DNA from: Turneriella sp.
GTDB lineage: Bacteria > Spirochaetota > Leptospiria > Turneriellales > Turneriellaceae
DNA: 64,000 nt
Direction: 5' to 3'
Assembly (NCBI GenBank): GCA_019186965.1
Contig: JABARV010000001.1
Span: forward strand, 1-64,000
Part shown: piece by piece, positions 53,017 to 62,113 of the stretch
How positions within the stretch are numbered: position 1 is the first letter of the stretch
Layout of the letters: every line of letters begins with the position of its first letter
Made by a program: the position numbers and the translations under genes
Notes under the pieces: generated by a model
What the model was told of the DNA's origin: nothing
The model's input: only the letters and a program-made list of their open reading frames with translations
Database searches by the model: none

Positions 53017-53650
53017 GAAAACGGCGTATTTTTTCACGTACCTCCGCTGAATCTGTAGGTGCAGAATAACTACTATTCAAATCCATTGAAGAGAAGACCC
53101 ACTCGATTGTAATAAGCGAATCTTTTTTTATACGCTCAGAAGCGTCTTCGGCAGATAAAAAACCATCGTAAAGATCGTACGCGGCATTCTTTTTTGTAGA
53201 ATCGTATTCTCCCTGCAAACCTAAAAACTCTAAAAGCCGCCAATAAAAGTTATTCACAATTTTTTCATCGTGGTAATTATTGGCAACAAGGCTGAGCGAC
53301 TCTTTCACAAGCAAAAACAAATCCTCGCTTGCGCTTACCCCCATAAGCATTTCAATGGCTTTTAGGATTTCTGCGACGAAATTTAAAAGTGCATAGTCTT
53401 GCGAAACTGCAAAAGGAGAAAAAAGTAGCTCCGTACTTTTAGGGATAACTATTCCGTTTTCACGGGGAGTATAAATTACATCAAAGAGAGAACCCGGCGA
53501 GAAAAAAAATGCAGAGCGTTTATTCGACTTTAAAACTCCCGGAATTTTAAATGGCTGAAACTTACCCGATTCTAAAAGAGTGTCGATATAAAGAGATTCG
53601 TCGTGCGCAGTTTTTTTTCTTATAATAATTGCAGAGGCACGCTCGGGCAT
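53003..53650 (-). CDS. recO: DNA repair protein RecO (probable)
   Basis: RecO promotes loading of RecA on SSB-coated DNA with RecR/RecF. The 215-aa protein has the N-terminal OB-fold-like start ([28 protein letters not shown]), a Phe-rich strand region and the C-terminal helical domain ([31 protein letters not shown]). It lacks the zinc-binding cysteines present in some RecO proteins. Similarity is by pattern, but it fits the ybeY-corC-recO gene order known in many bacteria. It is last in a four-gene minus-strand operon. Confidence 0.72.
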   Translation of the reverse strand: MPERASAIIIRKKTAHDESLYIDTLLESGKFQPFKIPGVLKSNKRSAFFFSPGSLFDVIYTPRENGIVIPKSTELLFSPFAVSQDYALLNFVAEILKAIEMLMGVSASEDLFLLVKESLSLVANNYHDEKIVNNFYWRLLEFLGLQGEYDSTKKNAAYDLYDGFLSAEDASERIKKDSLITIEWVFSSMDLNSSYSAPTDSAEVREKIRRFLKAG

Positions 53651-53661
53651 AACGAACTACA

Positions 53662-54486
53662 TTAAGTTGTGCGCCCAGAGAGGTCAATCAGGACACTTTT
53701 TACTTGTCTGTGCTTAAACTTAAGGAGGGTAAATTTTGCATTACCGTACGCAAAAACCGCTTTGTCTTTTAAATCCCCTGCAAGCGAGTGTAAAACAAAA
53801 CCCGCAACAGAATGGAATTTTTCTTCTGGCAAGTTGAGAAAAAGTTCATCGTTAAGGTCAGATAAAGACATGCGTGCATCAACACGGTACACCTTCGGCT
53901 CTATTTGTACAACTTGCTTTGATTCGCTATCGTACTCGTCTTGGATATCCCCCACAATTTCTTCGAGGATATCTTCAAGAGTAATAAGCCCTGTCACGTC
54001 GCCGTGTTCGTTTACAGTTAAAGCAAGGTGGTGCCTGTTAAGCCGCATCTCGCGCAAAAGAGAAAGAATGCTTTGCGATTCTGGAACAACAAGTGGTTTA
54101 CGAAGGTGTTCTGCCAAGTTGAACGCTTTACGCTTCGTTGTTTTTATACTGGCGAGATCTTTTACGAAAAAAATACCTACATAATGGCGCAACCCTTCTT
54201 TATCTTCGTAAACAGGCAGCCTTGAGTGTCCTGTTTTTTTAAAGAGTATCTCAATGTCTTTAAGCCCCGCTGTTATAGGCAAGCTCGACAGATTAACTTC
54301 TGCCGTGAGTATATCCGCCGCCCTTTTTTCTCCCAACTCTAAAATTTCAAGAACCATTTGCATTTGTTCGTTACGCGCAGCAATTTTATTCTTCTTAAAA
54401 AACTCTTGTAATTTCTCGCGGAGGGATTTTGGTTTTTTCTTAAAAACCTTTCGTATTGCGCCGGTCAGTTTTTTTTGTCTCGCCAT
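53662..54486 (-). CDS. CBS-domain protein of the CorC/TlyC (HlyC) family
   Basis: A 274-aa soluble protein: a basic N-terminus, tandem CBS domains (SSLPITAGLKDIEILFKKTGHSRLPVYED and ESQSILSLLREMRLNRHHLALTVNEHGDVTGLITLEDILEEIVG), and a C-terminal CorC_HlyC transporter-associated domain (VYRVDARMSLSDLNDEL..FHSVAGFVL). It lacks the DUF21 membrane domain, like E. coli CorC (YbeX). It may act in metal-ion efflux or ribosome-linked roles. Its start meets the ybeY stop. Confidence 0.88.
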   Translation of the reverse strand: MARQKKLTGAIRKVFKKKPKSLREKLQEFFKKNKIAARNEQMQMVLEILELGEKRAADILTAEVNLSSLPITAGLKDIEILFKKTGHSRLPVYEDKEGLRHYVGIFFVKDLASIKTTKRKAFNLAEHLRKPLVVPESQSILSLLREMRLNRHHLALTVNEHGDVTGLITLEDILEEIVGDIQDEYDSESKQVVQIEPKVYRVDARMSLSDLNDELFLNLPEEKFHSVAGFVLHSLAGDLKDKAVFAYGNAKFTLLKFKHRQVKSVLIDLSGRTT

Positions 54487-55001
54487 TATCTTTCTAATAA
54501 CGCCTCTCGATTAAGTCCAATTTTTTTTAGGATGAGTGCTTCTTGGCGGCGCATATTTTCTGCTTCCTTCACACCTATTTCGTGATCATATCCCAAAACA
54601 TGCAAAACGCCATGCACCGTTAAAATTGCCAATTCTTCTAAAATACCTGTTTTAAAAATACGGGATTGTTTACGTGCGGTATCGAGCGAAATAAAAATTT
54701 CTCCAATAGGTTCGTGTGGAAAAATCTTTACTAAAGACTCTGCATACGAAAAAGAAAGTACATCTGTAGATTTTCTCTTTTTTCGGTATGCGTAATTGAT
54801 TTTTTGGATTGTTGCGTCACTTACCAAATGTACAAGCACCTCTTCTTTTTTTTTCGTACGCAATGTGCGACTACCTTTTTTTTTCCACTTTGTACCCACG
54901 AACGCACGCTCTAAACGCGGCAAGAAGTCTTTATACGCGCCGTACGTTAAATCGTCTTTGCTTTTTTGGCGAGTAAATGGAGATAACGTCAATTGAATCA
55001 A
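54486..55001 (-). CDS. ybeY: Endoribonuclease YbeY
   Basis: YbeY is a single-strand endoribonuclease involved in 16S rRNA 3'-end maturation and quality control. The 171-aa protein has the family core: STDVLSFSYAES, PIGEIFISLDTARKQS and the zinc-binding HGVLHVLGYDHE. The N-terminal 50 residues are more variable and basic. It overlaps the STAS gene upstream (ATGA) and the CorC-like gene downstream, so it is within a tightly packed operon. Confidence 0.93.
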   Translation of the reverse strand: MIQLTLSPFTRQKSKDDLTYGAYKDFLPRLERAFVGTKWKKKGSRTLRTKKKEEVLVHLVSDATIQKINYAYRKKRKSTDVLSFSYAESLVKIFPHEPIGEIFISLDTARKQSRIFKTGILEELAILTVHGVLHVLGYDHEIGVKEAENMRRQEALILKKIGLNREALLER

Positions 55002-55399
55002 TTCTTAAAGTGTTCCCGTGCGGCGTTAAGCGAATCAACGATGACAAAGCGCCCAGCAAGGTCTGTCATTTCGAAGAGTTCTTGTACAAACGCCGTAGGT
55101 TTTGTAAGTAGCATTGTTCCTTGGTTTTGTTCTACAGTGCGAGCAATAGTAAGTAAAAGCGCAATTCCAGTGCTGTTGATATACTCCAGCTCAGAGATAT
55201 CAAGGATGCAATCGTAAACGCCGTTCTCGAAAATAGCTTTTACTTTGGTGTTGAGATCGTAAATATTGTCAGAAGTAATTTTTCCGCTAAAAGTCAAAAG
55301 GTTAACAGCATGCGTCCCCACGTTTTCGGTTTCGGTTCGCAATTGTAATAAATTCTTAAGACTCACTGTCTTATTTTGAGGTACGGTACACAGACGCAA
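54998..55399 (-). CDS. STAS-domain anti-sigma factor antagonist
   Basis: A 133-aa protein with an N-terminal tail of about 30 residues and a STAS fold (VNLLTFSGKITSDNIYDL, YDCILDISELEYINSTGIALLLTIAR). The Ser in EYINSTGIALL is the site that partner kinases phosphorylate in SpoIIAA/RsbV proteins. It starts with TTG, and an internal start is possible. It is the first gene of the operon with ybeY. Possible partners within 7 kb are a GHKL ATPase (56527) and a SpoIIE-type phosphatase (59803). Confidence 0.82.
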   Translation of the reverse strand: MRLCTVPQNKTVSLKNLLQLRTETENVGTHAVNLLTFSGKITSDNIYDLNTKVKAIFENGVYDCILDISELEYINSTGIALLLTIARTVEQNQGTMLLTKPTAFVQELFEMTDLAGRFVIVDSLNAAREHFKN

Positions 55400-55453
55400 G
55401 CATTTTGCTGATTGACCGTGTGTCTAAAATTCATGCAATAACTTATCCAAAAT

Positions 55454-55526
55454 GGGGGTTTAGCTCAGTTGGGAGAGCGTCACAATGGCATTGTGAAGGT
55501 CAGGGGTTCAACTCCCCTAACCTCCA
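55454..55526 (+). tRNA. tRNA-Ala (anticodon GGC)
   Basis: The cloverleaf is complete: acceptor GGGGGTT/AACCTCC with the G3:U70 pair that identifies alanine tRNAs, D arm GCTC..GAGC, anticodon stem TCACA/TGTGA with loop ATGGCAT (anticodon GGC), and T arm AGGGG-TTCAACT-CCCCT. Discriminator A; CCA is not encoded. It lies 12 bases upstream of ribH. Confidence 0.96.
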
Positions 55527-55538
55527 AACTAAGGAAAA

Positions 55539-56012
55539 ATGCAAGTATCGGATAGAATATACAAAACTCCACTCGCCGATACGTCGTACCGTATCGCGGT
55601 TGTGACTGCGCTTTTTAACGAAAAAATTACCGAAGCGCTCGCAAAAGGTGCTCGCGAAGAGCTTATTAAACTAGGGTGTGAACCCCAAAAAATAATTACC
55701 CTCACAGTCCCCGGCGCGTGGGAGCTTCCTTTTGCCATAAAGGCACTTTTCCAAAACGAAAGAGCCGACGCGGCAATCGCGTGTGGCTGCGTTATCCGTG
55801 GCGACACAGGACACTACGATATTGTCGCAAACGAAAGCGCACGCGGGTTAATGCAAGTAGCGCTTGAGACAGTGCGTCCAGTTATGAACTCAGTACTTAC
55901 CGTCGAAAATTTAAAGCAAGCCAAAGCGCGTGCAAAAGCAGACGATACAAATAAAGGCCGAGAGGCAGCGCGTGCGCTTGTCGAACTTATCAACAACTTA
56001 AGCACAGTATAA
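55539..56012 (+). CDS. ribH: 6,7-dimethyl-8-ribityllumazine synthase
   Basis: Penultimate step of riboflavin synthesis. The 157-aa product has RIAVVTALFNEKITEALAKG, the substrate block VPGAWELPFAIK and the catalytic GCVIRGDTGHYDIVANESARG with its His. Length is normal. It is followed 1 base later by nusB, a classical pair, and lies directly after tRNA-Ala. Other riboflavin genes are not in the window and no FMN riboswitch is seen. Confidence 0.95.
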   Translation: MQVSDRIYKTPLADTSYRIAVVTALFNEKITEALAKGAREELIKLGCEPQKIITLTVPGAWELPFAIKALFQNERADAAIACGCVIRGDTGHYDIVANESARGLMQVALETVRPVMNSVLTVENLKQAKARAKADDTNKGREAARALVELINNLSTV

Positions 56013-56013
56013 C

Positions 56014-56538
56014 ATGGCAAAAAGCCAAAGGCACGTTCGACACAAAGCACGAATTTTAGCAATGCAAGCTATTTTTCAAGCGGATGTACGCGGGTTTAAA
56101 GAAACCAGTTTAGAAGAATTAATCACGTTCCGTTGGATTGATTACCAACTTCCCGATGACGAACGCTTGTATGCGCACGAAATTATCGAGGCGACGCTTG
56201 TAAATATTGACGCAATTGACGCACAAATTTCAGAGCGGCTTGTCAACTGGGAGCTTACACGTATATCCGCAGTTAGTCGCGCAATTTTGCGTACGGGCAT
56301 CGCACAGTTAATCTACCTTCCTAAAAGCGCGGATGCCGCTGTCGTTATCGACGAAGCAATACTTCTTGCGAAACAATACGATGCGCTTGAAGCGGCTGCG
56401 TTCATCAATGGCTTGCTTGATGACCTTGTACGGTCGACAACTAAAGCGCCCATTAAAGAGCCGCCAAAACCAAAACCTCTAGCGACAAAAATAAAAATAA
56501 AAAAGAAAACAGATTTTGAAAAACCTTTAAAAAGTTAA
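56014..56538 (+). CDS. nusB: Transcription antitermination factor NusB
   Basis: NusB binds boxA RNA with NusE/S10 during rRNA antitermination. The 174-aa product has the NusB helical fold: RHKARILAMQAIFQADV, LVNWELTRISAVSRAILRTGIAQLIYL and VVIDEAILLAKQYDALEAAAFINGLLD. A Lys-rich tail (about 25 residues) extends beyond the usual end. It ends 12 bases inside the convergent GHKL ATPase gene. Confidence 0.94.
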   Translation: MAKSQRHVRHKARILAMQAIFQADVRGFKETSLEELITFRWIDYQLPDDERLYAHEIIEATLVNIDAIDAQISERLVNWELTRISAVSRAILRTGIAQLIYLPKSADAAVVIDEAILLAKQYDALEAAAFINGLLDDLVRSTTKAPIKEPPKPKPLATKIKIKKKTDFEKPLKS

Positions 56539-57696
56539 ATCAAGAGTGACCGTCGTTTTCTCAAGTTTTGGTTCTGGAAAAATAGTACAAAAATAGCGGA
56601 TACCCTTTTCGCGGCATACATCTTCTAAATACGAATTGTAAAGAAGTCCCAAACCCGCTCCCAGTTTTCCTGTTTCATCCGACTGCTCGTAAAAATCTGC
56701 AAGCGCGATGCCCGATGTATCTGTTTGCATTTTTTGCGTAAGTTCGCTACGCGTCGTCTCGGTAATGAGTCCATAGTTCGACAATACAATTTTTACGTTG
56801 TATGTCTTTCCCGAGGCAACTCTATCCGAATGGAATTGCCATGTAATTTCAAGAGGCACTTTTTCGCGCGCCGCAAGTGCGACGACCTGGTTACGGTTAT
56901 CTTTGTTGCGAAGGTATGCATCCACTTTATTACGTGCGGCTAAATTATTTCTCACAATAAGGCGTTCAAAATGCGCTTTCTCTGCATTTTGGACAAACTC
57001 CATTACAAGATTACTCGTGTGCGTTGCAATTTGTGTGGTGTCTAAATACTGGTAAAAAAGATCGATATACGCAGATTCTATTTCTGCTTTAAGAGGGGTT
57101 TGGTAAACAATAAGATAGAGATACCAAATACGTTTATCTACCCAACGCACAAATTTTTCGAGACTACGCATCCGAATAATTTTATCTTCTTCTGGCATCT
57201 TTGTATCTGCGGTAATGCGCGATAGTACTCCGTCTAACATTTCGTGCTCAACCCTATCTAAAGCCGCTTTGTTTTTCGCAAGAAATGCATCCATGACCGC
57301 CTGTGGCACACTTTTAAAATCAACAATTGCAGCACGCGGGTTTCTTCGGTTGTGCTCCCGTAAAACCGGAGACTCGATTACCTTTTTTGCAAGCGTGGGC
57401 GAAAGCATTTTGTAAAGTATCGCAAAAACAACTAAATTTGTCGTACTAATAATTTGTGAGCGCTTCGCCAAAAATTCTGGCGCAGCGTAGTAGATCTCGT
57501 CGATGTACGAATTCATAATCATCTTTTGTACAGTCGACGCGTTAAATGCTTGCGAAAGAAGTCCCTCTTTAGAAATTCCTCCGCGTGCGGGAATCCGTTT
57601 TATTGGAGTTTTAGATTTAGCAAAAAGCGCAAGTCCTTCAGCCGAAAGTATGATGCTTGCGGGTATATCGATGAAGCCTTTGGGTGCCTGTACCAT
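56527..57696 (-). CDS. GHKL (histidine-kinase-like) ATPase-domain protein
   Basis: The 389-aa protein has no membrane segment or His phospho-acceptor motif that I can see. A long helical N-terminal region is followed by an ATP-binding fold: the N-box-like LVMEFVQNAEKAHFERL and the late GAGLGLLYNSYLED glycine lid, ending in a final strand TTVTLDLTF. This suggests an atypical anti-sigma or serine-kinase-like ATPase. It is coupled to the upstream MBL hydrolase gene, whose stop overlaps its start. Confidence 0.6.
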   Translation of the reverse strand: MVQAPKGFIDIPASIILSAEGLALFAKSKTPIKRIPARGGISKEGLLSQAFNASTVQKMIMNSYIDEIYYAAPEFLAKRSQIISTTNLVVFAILYKMLSPTLAKKVIESPVLREHNRRNPRAAIVDFKSVPQAVMDAFLAKNKAALDRVEHEMLDGVLSRITADTKMPEEDKIIRMRSLEKFVRWVDKRIWYLYLIVYQTPLKAEIESAYIDLFYQYLDTTQIATHTSNLVMEFVQNAEKAHFERLIVRNNLAARNKVDAYLRNKDNRNQVVALAAREKVPLEITWQFHSDRVASGKTYNVKIVLSNYGLITETTRSELTQKMQTDTSGIALADFYEQSDETGKLGAGLGLLYNSYLEDVCREKGIRYFCTIFPEPKLEKTTVTLDLTF

Positions 57697-58787
57697 CAGT
57701 GTTTTAGGTAAAACTCCTCGTACCCGTCTTCGTAAATTTGCGAACCAACCCTACCTTCGCGCATCAGCTTATGTAAAATTGCTTCAAGTAGTTCAAGCGC
57801 AGCAATAAAAAGACCTCCACTTTCGATTTTCGTTCCAAACGCCGATTCGAGAAGTTGAACCAAGTCTTTGCGTCCCTCGACAAGTTTTTTCAATAATCCA
57901 TTTTCGAGAATTCCAAGCGTTTTTTGCAGCACTTTAATTGCACGTTCGGGTTGGCTAATTTCTTCTCCATGCGCAGGCAAAAATCGCATTTGTGGATACT
58001 TCTTGCGTAAATCGAGAAGAATCGTCAAACTCTTCTGGTAAAGTTCAAGGTTGCCATCAAAATCGTCGTAAATCGTGGGAATGTTGCCAATGAGTAAATC
58101 ACCCGTGAAAGCAAAACGCTGGGTTGTCTCCACAGGCGTAAGGTGCCACGTATTGTGCCCTGGAGTTTCCAAAACCTCCCATTTGAGTTTTCCCGTCGAA
58201 AAGGTATCCCCATTTTTAAGAAGCCTCTCCAAACGGACTGCACGATCGCCAATTTTACCCGTAAGGTTTTGCGTACTCGATGGAGTATCAGGTTTGGAAA
58301 GGTGTGTAAGGTTGGTAGTGGCATTTTCAAAACGTTTCACAAATTTTGTCCAACGTTCGTTTGAACGCCGAATACGCGTGGCACGCGCTTGTTTATCTTT
58401 AAAAGCGCGTGTTAAAATGCGGGCGGTGTCACGCTGCCAATTGTTGATAAAATCGGGATAGTCCACAATATCTTGTGGCATAAGGTGGTGCCCCCACCGT
58501 TCTGTTTTTTTTGCGTACGTATTCCATAAAAGCCCGCCTGTAATATGGTCGATGTGCGGGTGTGTATAAAAAAGGATGTCGATGTCGTTCATCGAAAGAC
58601 CAAGTTCGCGTAGCGCTAACGCAAGCATTCCCAAAGATTCAACATAACCAGAATCAATAAGCATATTTTTTTCGTCACGGATTAGGTACACTTGGTTTGG
58701 CGCATAAAAAGGCTGCGGCAACGTGATACGGTAAATAAAATCATTTACTGGGAAAATTTTTGCAGGTTTGGCCTCAAGGGTGCGCAT
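57696..58787 (-). CDS. MBL-fold metallo-hydrolase
   Basis: The 363-aa protein has the metallo-beta-lactamase core: LFYTHPHIDHITGGLLW (the HxHxDH zinc motif near residue 93), a later GHNTWHLTP, FTGDLLIGNIP and LPAHGEEI. A C-terminal helical region of about 80 residues resembles the beta-lactamase-like domain extension of LACTB2-type enzymes. The reaction is unknown. It overlaps the GHKL ATPase gene by one base on the same strand, so the two are cotranscribed. Confidence 0.82.
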   Translation of the reverse strand: MRTLEAKPAKIFPVNDFIYRITLPQPFYAPNQVYLIRDEKNMLIDSGYVESLGMLALALRELGLSMNDIDILFYTHPHIDHITGGLLWNTYAKKTERWGHHLMPQDIVDYPDFINNWQRDTARILTRAFKDKQARATRIRRSNERWTKFVKRFENATTNLTHLSKPDTPSSTQNLTGKIGDRAVRLERLLKNGDTFSTGKLKWEVLETPGHNTWHLTPVETTQRFAFTGDLLIGNIPTIYDDFDGNLELYQKSLTILLDLRKKYPQMRFLPAHGEEISQPERAIKVLQKTLGILENGLLKKLVEGRKDLVQLLESAFGTKIESGGLFIAALELLEAILHKLMREGRVGSQIYEDGYEEFYLKH

Positions 58788-58876
58788 ATACCGTTTTCGA
58801 GTTTTGAGGCGGAGCGAAAATAAAGAAAGAACTTACTTTTGTTTACGCCCCTTTTTATATTATAGCTTCGTCGTAT

Positions 58877-59800
58877 ATGCTACGCTTTGCTATTTTATTT
58901 AGCGCTTTCGCCTTCTACTTTTGCCATTCGACAAGCGTTACCCACTATACGAAGGAAGAGAACCGCCGTATTTTCTCGCTGGATATCGATGGAGCCTCGC
59001 ATATAGTTACACTCTTTCCTAAAACATACACTGCTGTTATGGGACACTCGTTTTCTTTGGTCCTTTTGTCTCCTGTTCTTGTAGCAGATTCAATCCTTTA
59101 CGAAGCAAATCCACAAGCGATTATCCCTTATTTTAACGCACGCGGAGTTTCGGTTTGGCTTGTCAAAATTCCTGCACACACAAAACTTGAAAAATTTGCC
59201 CACGATACACTACCACAAATTACGGCGGCAATACGTAAAAATTCTACTACAGAAAAATGGGTAATGGGTGGTATCTCGCTGGGGGGGCAAGCAGTAGCAT
59301 ACTATTTAGGCGCGGCAAAAGAAAACGCAGAGCAAAGTAAAATGCAAATTACCTCGGCATTTTTTTTGGGTACGCCTTTCGACTACGCATACCCTGGCTC
59401 CTTTGGGGAACGCTTAACTACGAAAAAAATAGACAAGCAAGTGCTGCACTCGCGTTTTTTACGCTCCACGCCTGAAAATTTAATTACCCCTCCACAAGAA
59501 CTTTTCGAGAAAGGAGCCCCTGTGTGGAGCGAAAAGGTGAAAACTCCAAACCTAATAAATTCTGGAGTACGCCTTTTTTTCACTGCAGGAAAAATAGACA
59601 ACGTTGCGCCTTCGGAGTCGGTCTACAAGTTTTATGTAGCTGCGTTGGGAGATGAAACAAAAAACTCTGCCAACGCCCGTTTTTTACAACCCGGAAGGAT
59701 GAACCGGTACGCACAAGATTACGACCATTCAATGATGCTTGCTTCCGTAGAACTTGCAAACGAAGTGTTACCCGAAATTCTCAAGTGGATAGATAAATAA
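58877..59800 (+). CDS. Alpha/beta-hydrolase-like lipoprotein
   Basis: A 307-aa product with signal MLRFAILFSAFAFYFC (probable lipid Cys16). The body fits an alpha/beta hydrolase: nucleophile elbow GGISLGGQAV near residue 150, acid in FFTAGKIDNVAPSE, and His in YAQDYDHSMML, in the right order. The elbow GISLGG suggests an esterase or acyltransferase rather than a peptidase. It is divergent from the MBL gene and convergent with the phosphatase gene (2-base gap). Confidence 0.72.
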   Translation: MLRFAILFSAFAFYFCHSTSVTHYTKEENRRIFSLDIDGASHIVTLFPKTYTAVMGHSFSLVLLSPVLVADSILYEANPQAIIPYFNARGVSVWLVKIPAHTKLEKFAHDTLPQITAAIRKNSTTEKWVMGGISLGGQAVAYYLGAAKENAEQSKMQITSAFFLGTPFDYAYPGSFGERLTTKKIDKQVLHSRFLRSTPENLITPPQELFEKGAPVWSEKVKTPNLINSGVRLFFTAGKIDNVAPSESVYKFYVAALGDETKNSANARFLQPGRMNRYAQDYDHSMMLASVELANEVLPEILKWIDK

Positions 59801-59802
59801 GT

Positions 59803-61986
59803 TTAATTCGCCATACCTTGGTAAATTTTTTCGAGCTGTGCATTAATTTTTTCGTCATTCGGGTTACGTATTTTAAGCCGCGTAAGCACATCTGCCGCAC
59901 GCGCCGTATCGCCCAGTTTCATAAGGATTGACCCCAAAAGGCGTATCGCCCGCGTATCGCCGGGGCTTTCTTCTGAATAGAGATCAAAATAGTGCGCGGC
60001 TTCTTGAAGCCTATTTGCTTTAAGAAGAATGTGCGCAAGCGCACGCGCCACGTGCTTATTGTCGTTCGAGATTTTGTGGATAGTTTGCAAGTGAGTAATT
60101 GCCGCTGTATAATCATGCGTACGGATAAACGAACGCGCTTCGCTTATTTTAGAGCGTATCCCTAAACGCTCCGAAGGAGTTTCCTTTTCGGGGTTAAACG
60201 TGAGCGACACGAGAGAAAAATCGTCGGTAATATCTCCTCTTTTTAGGCACGCGTTAAATGTCGCTTCCAAGTTTCCTTTACCTTCTTCGAGCATCCGTAA
60301 AAATTGTGTTTCGTCTTCGTTGATAATCCGCGCACCCTCTTCATCGGAACCAAGCATAAGGTCGTCGCGACCGTCGGAGCCTATAACGAAAATATCGTTC
60401 GGTTGCATTTCGTACGTTTGTACGCGGATACCCATTGAAACACCCAACGTACCCACTTTGCGTAGCGTGAGAGAGTCTTCTATAAAAAACGCTTTATGGT
60501 TACGGTAGATAACTGACCACGGGTGCTCTGCGTTTAGAAAATAGACAAAACCCGTTTTTTCATCGACAAGCCCCATTACAACAGAAATAAGCATGGAGCC
60601 ATCGAAACTTTCAAAAGTTTTTTGCAACTCCAAAAAAACAGCTTTGAGCCAACGCTCAGGGTAAAGCACTTGTTCTTTAGGTGAAAGCTTTGTACGCTCG
60701 ACTATCGACTGCATTACCGCGCCTAAAACCAATGACCCACCCGCGCCTTGCATCGATTTTCCCATTGCGTCACCGTTTAAAAAAAGGGTGTATTCGCGGC
60801 CTCGCAGGCGGATTGAATGCGCAAGCGAAATATCTCCGCCAATTTCATTCGTTTTTGTTTTAAACTCAAAGCGCTTTTTTTGCCGCGTAAACATTTGCAC
60901 CTTGACTTGCCTATTGTTTGCGTAATTACCACTTAAAGGTTTAAGCAAAAGCGATGTGAGAAAATAGTCCCCGTCTTGTTGCCCTTTGAGCGCACGCACA
61001 TTGCCCAAACTTTCCTGAAGCTCGCGTGTGCGTTCGTCAATTTTTTGTTCGAGGTTGGCTTGGTAATCTTTAATTGTACGTGCGGCATCCGAAATGCCTG
61101 TGGCTACTTTTACAAATTCGCTGTCGATAGACTTTGTAAAAATTAACCCCGAACCACCGCGCTTTAAATCATCCATTGAATTTTCAATATCTTTAAGGGC
61201 GCTGTAGATAAGATAGAAAATCATATACGCCATCAAAACTGCCGTTGCCGTCGCCACTAGCGTAAAGAGAAAAATAGTTGAGAGGTTATCACGGTTGTAA
61301 TAGACAAGTGTCGCAGAAATATAGAGCGTTACCAAAAACAGGGTGATGAAAAACGCAAGTTTTAAGCGCACCGTAGTAACCGCACGGTCGGTAAACGGAA
61401 TCTTCTTTTCGTTCATAATGCGTTTACACTCAGAACGCATCGTGCCAGTCGCAATCTCGCTCAAGATGAGGCAAAAACCACCGTGGATAAACGAGAAAAT
61501 AACGTCCATAATAACGCCGCGGATATACTGGTCGGTTTCAAGCTTAACAGAGTAAAATGCGGCCACCATGATAGCGGCAAAGATGATTTGCACCCACAGC
61601 ACAGCGGTCACTGCGTTATTTATGGGAATCATCGTTAGCGCACGCAAAAGTTCACGGTAATCTTTTTCTTGAAGGTCGGTGCGTATGGCAAGCGTCGGCT
61701 GCGCAGTGATAAACCTATTTACCGCAAGTACCGAACGCGTGAACCCTGGGAATCCGATTTTATTGAGTATACCAAATTGGAGCGCATGCGCAATCCACGC
61801 TACAGCAGCAGAGCCCGCGATTGTCCACAGCATTAAATCGGAAACGGGAAAATTTGTTGCGCGTGCGTAATAGATACCAAACGTAATCGCCAAAAGCGAG
61901 CTGAGCGCGGCAGAAGTCGCGACCGCAATACCATAAGACGACAGATAAGCAATCGCGCGAAAAATTACGCGCACTATATTGGACAT
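59803..61986 (-). CDS. Membrane PP2C (SpoIIE-type) phosphatase with TPR tail
   Basis: The 727-aa protein has about six transmembrane segments in residues 10-270, a short coiled coil (YQANLEQKIDERTRELQESL), then a SpoIIE/PP2C domain at about 350-590 with LFLNGDAMGKSMQGAGGSLVLG and VIGSDGRDDLM supplying the metal-binding Asp residues. TPR-like helices at 610-727 finish it. It probably dephosphorylates a STAS antagonist in response to a membrane signal. The minus-strand gene stands alone. Confidence 0.88.
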   Translation of the reverse strand: MSNIVRVIFRAIAYLSSYGIAVATSAALSSLLAITFGIYYARATNFPVSDLMLWTIAGSAAVAWIAHALQFGILNKIGFPGFTRSVLAVNRFITAQPTLAIRTDLQEKDYRELLRALTMIPINNAVTAVLWVQIIFAAIMVAAFYSVKLETDQYIRGVIMDVIFSFIHGGFCLILSEIATGTMRSECKRIMNEKKIPFTDRAVTTVRLKLAFFITLFLVTLYISATLVYYNRDNLSTIFLFTLVATATAVLMAYMIFYLIYSALKDIENSMDDLKRGGSGLIFTKSIDSEFVKVATGISDAARTIKDYQANLEQKIDERTRELQESLGNVRALKGQQDGDYFLTSLLLKPLSGNYANNRQVKVQMFTRQKKRFEFKTKTNEIGGDISLAHSIRLRGREYTLFLNGDAMGKSMQGAGGSLVLGAVMQSIVERTKLSPKEQVLYPERWLKAVFLELQKTFESFDGSMLISVVMGLVDEKTGFVYFLNAEHPWSVIYRNHKAFFIEDSLTLRKVGTLGVSMGIRVQTYEMQPNDIFVIGSDGRDDLMLGSDEEGARIINEDETQFLRMLEEGKGNLEATFNACLKRGDITDDFSLVSLTFNPEKETPSERLGIRSKISEARSFIRTHDYTAAITHLQTIHKISNDNKHVARALAHILLKANRLQEAAHYFDLYSEESPGDTRAIRLLGSILMKLGDTARAADVLTRLKIRNPNDEKINAQLEKIYQGMAN

Positions 61987-62113
61987 TACGTATAATTTAT
62001 TTTAATAAAGTGACGGTAAAGGCCAAAATTGCTTCTTTTTGGGGTTCTCCTGCGAGCCTTACTTTGACCCTAAAAAAGAGTTGCAAATTTAGCACAAAGA
62101 GCGAAGCGGGAAT

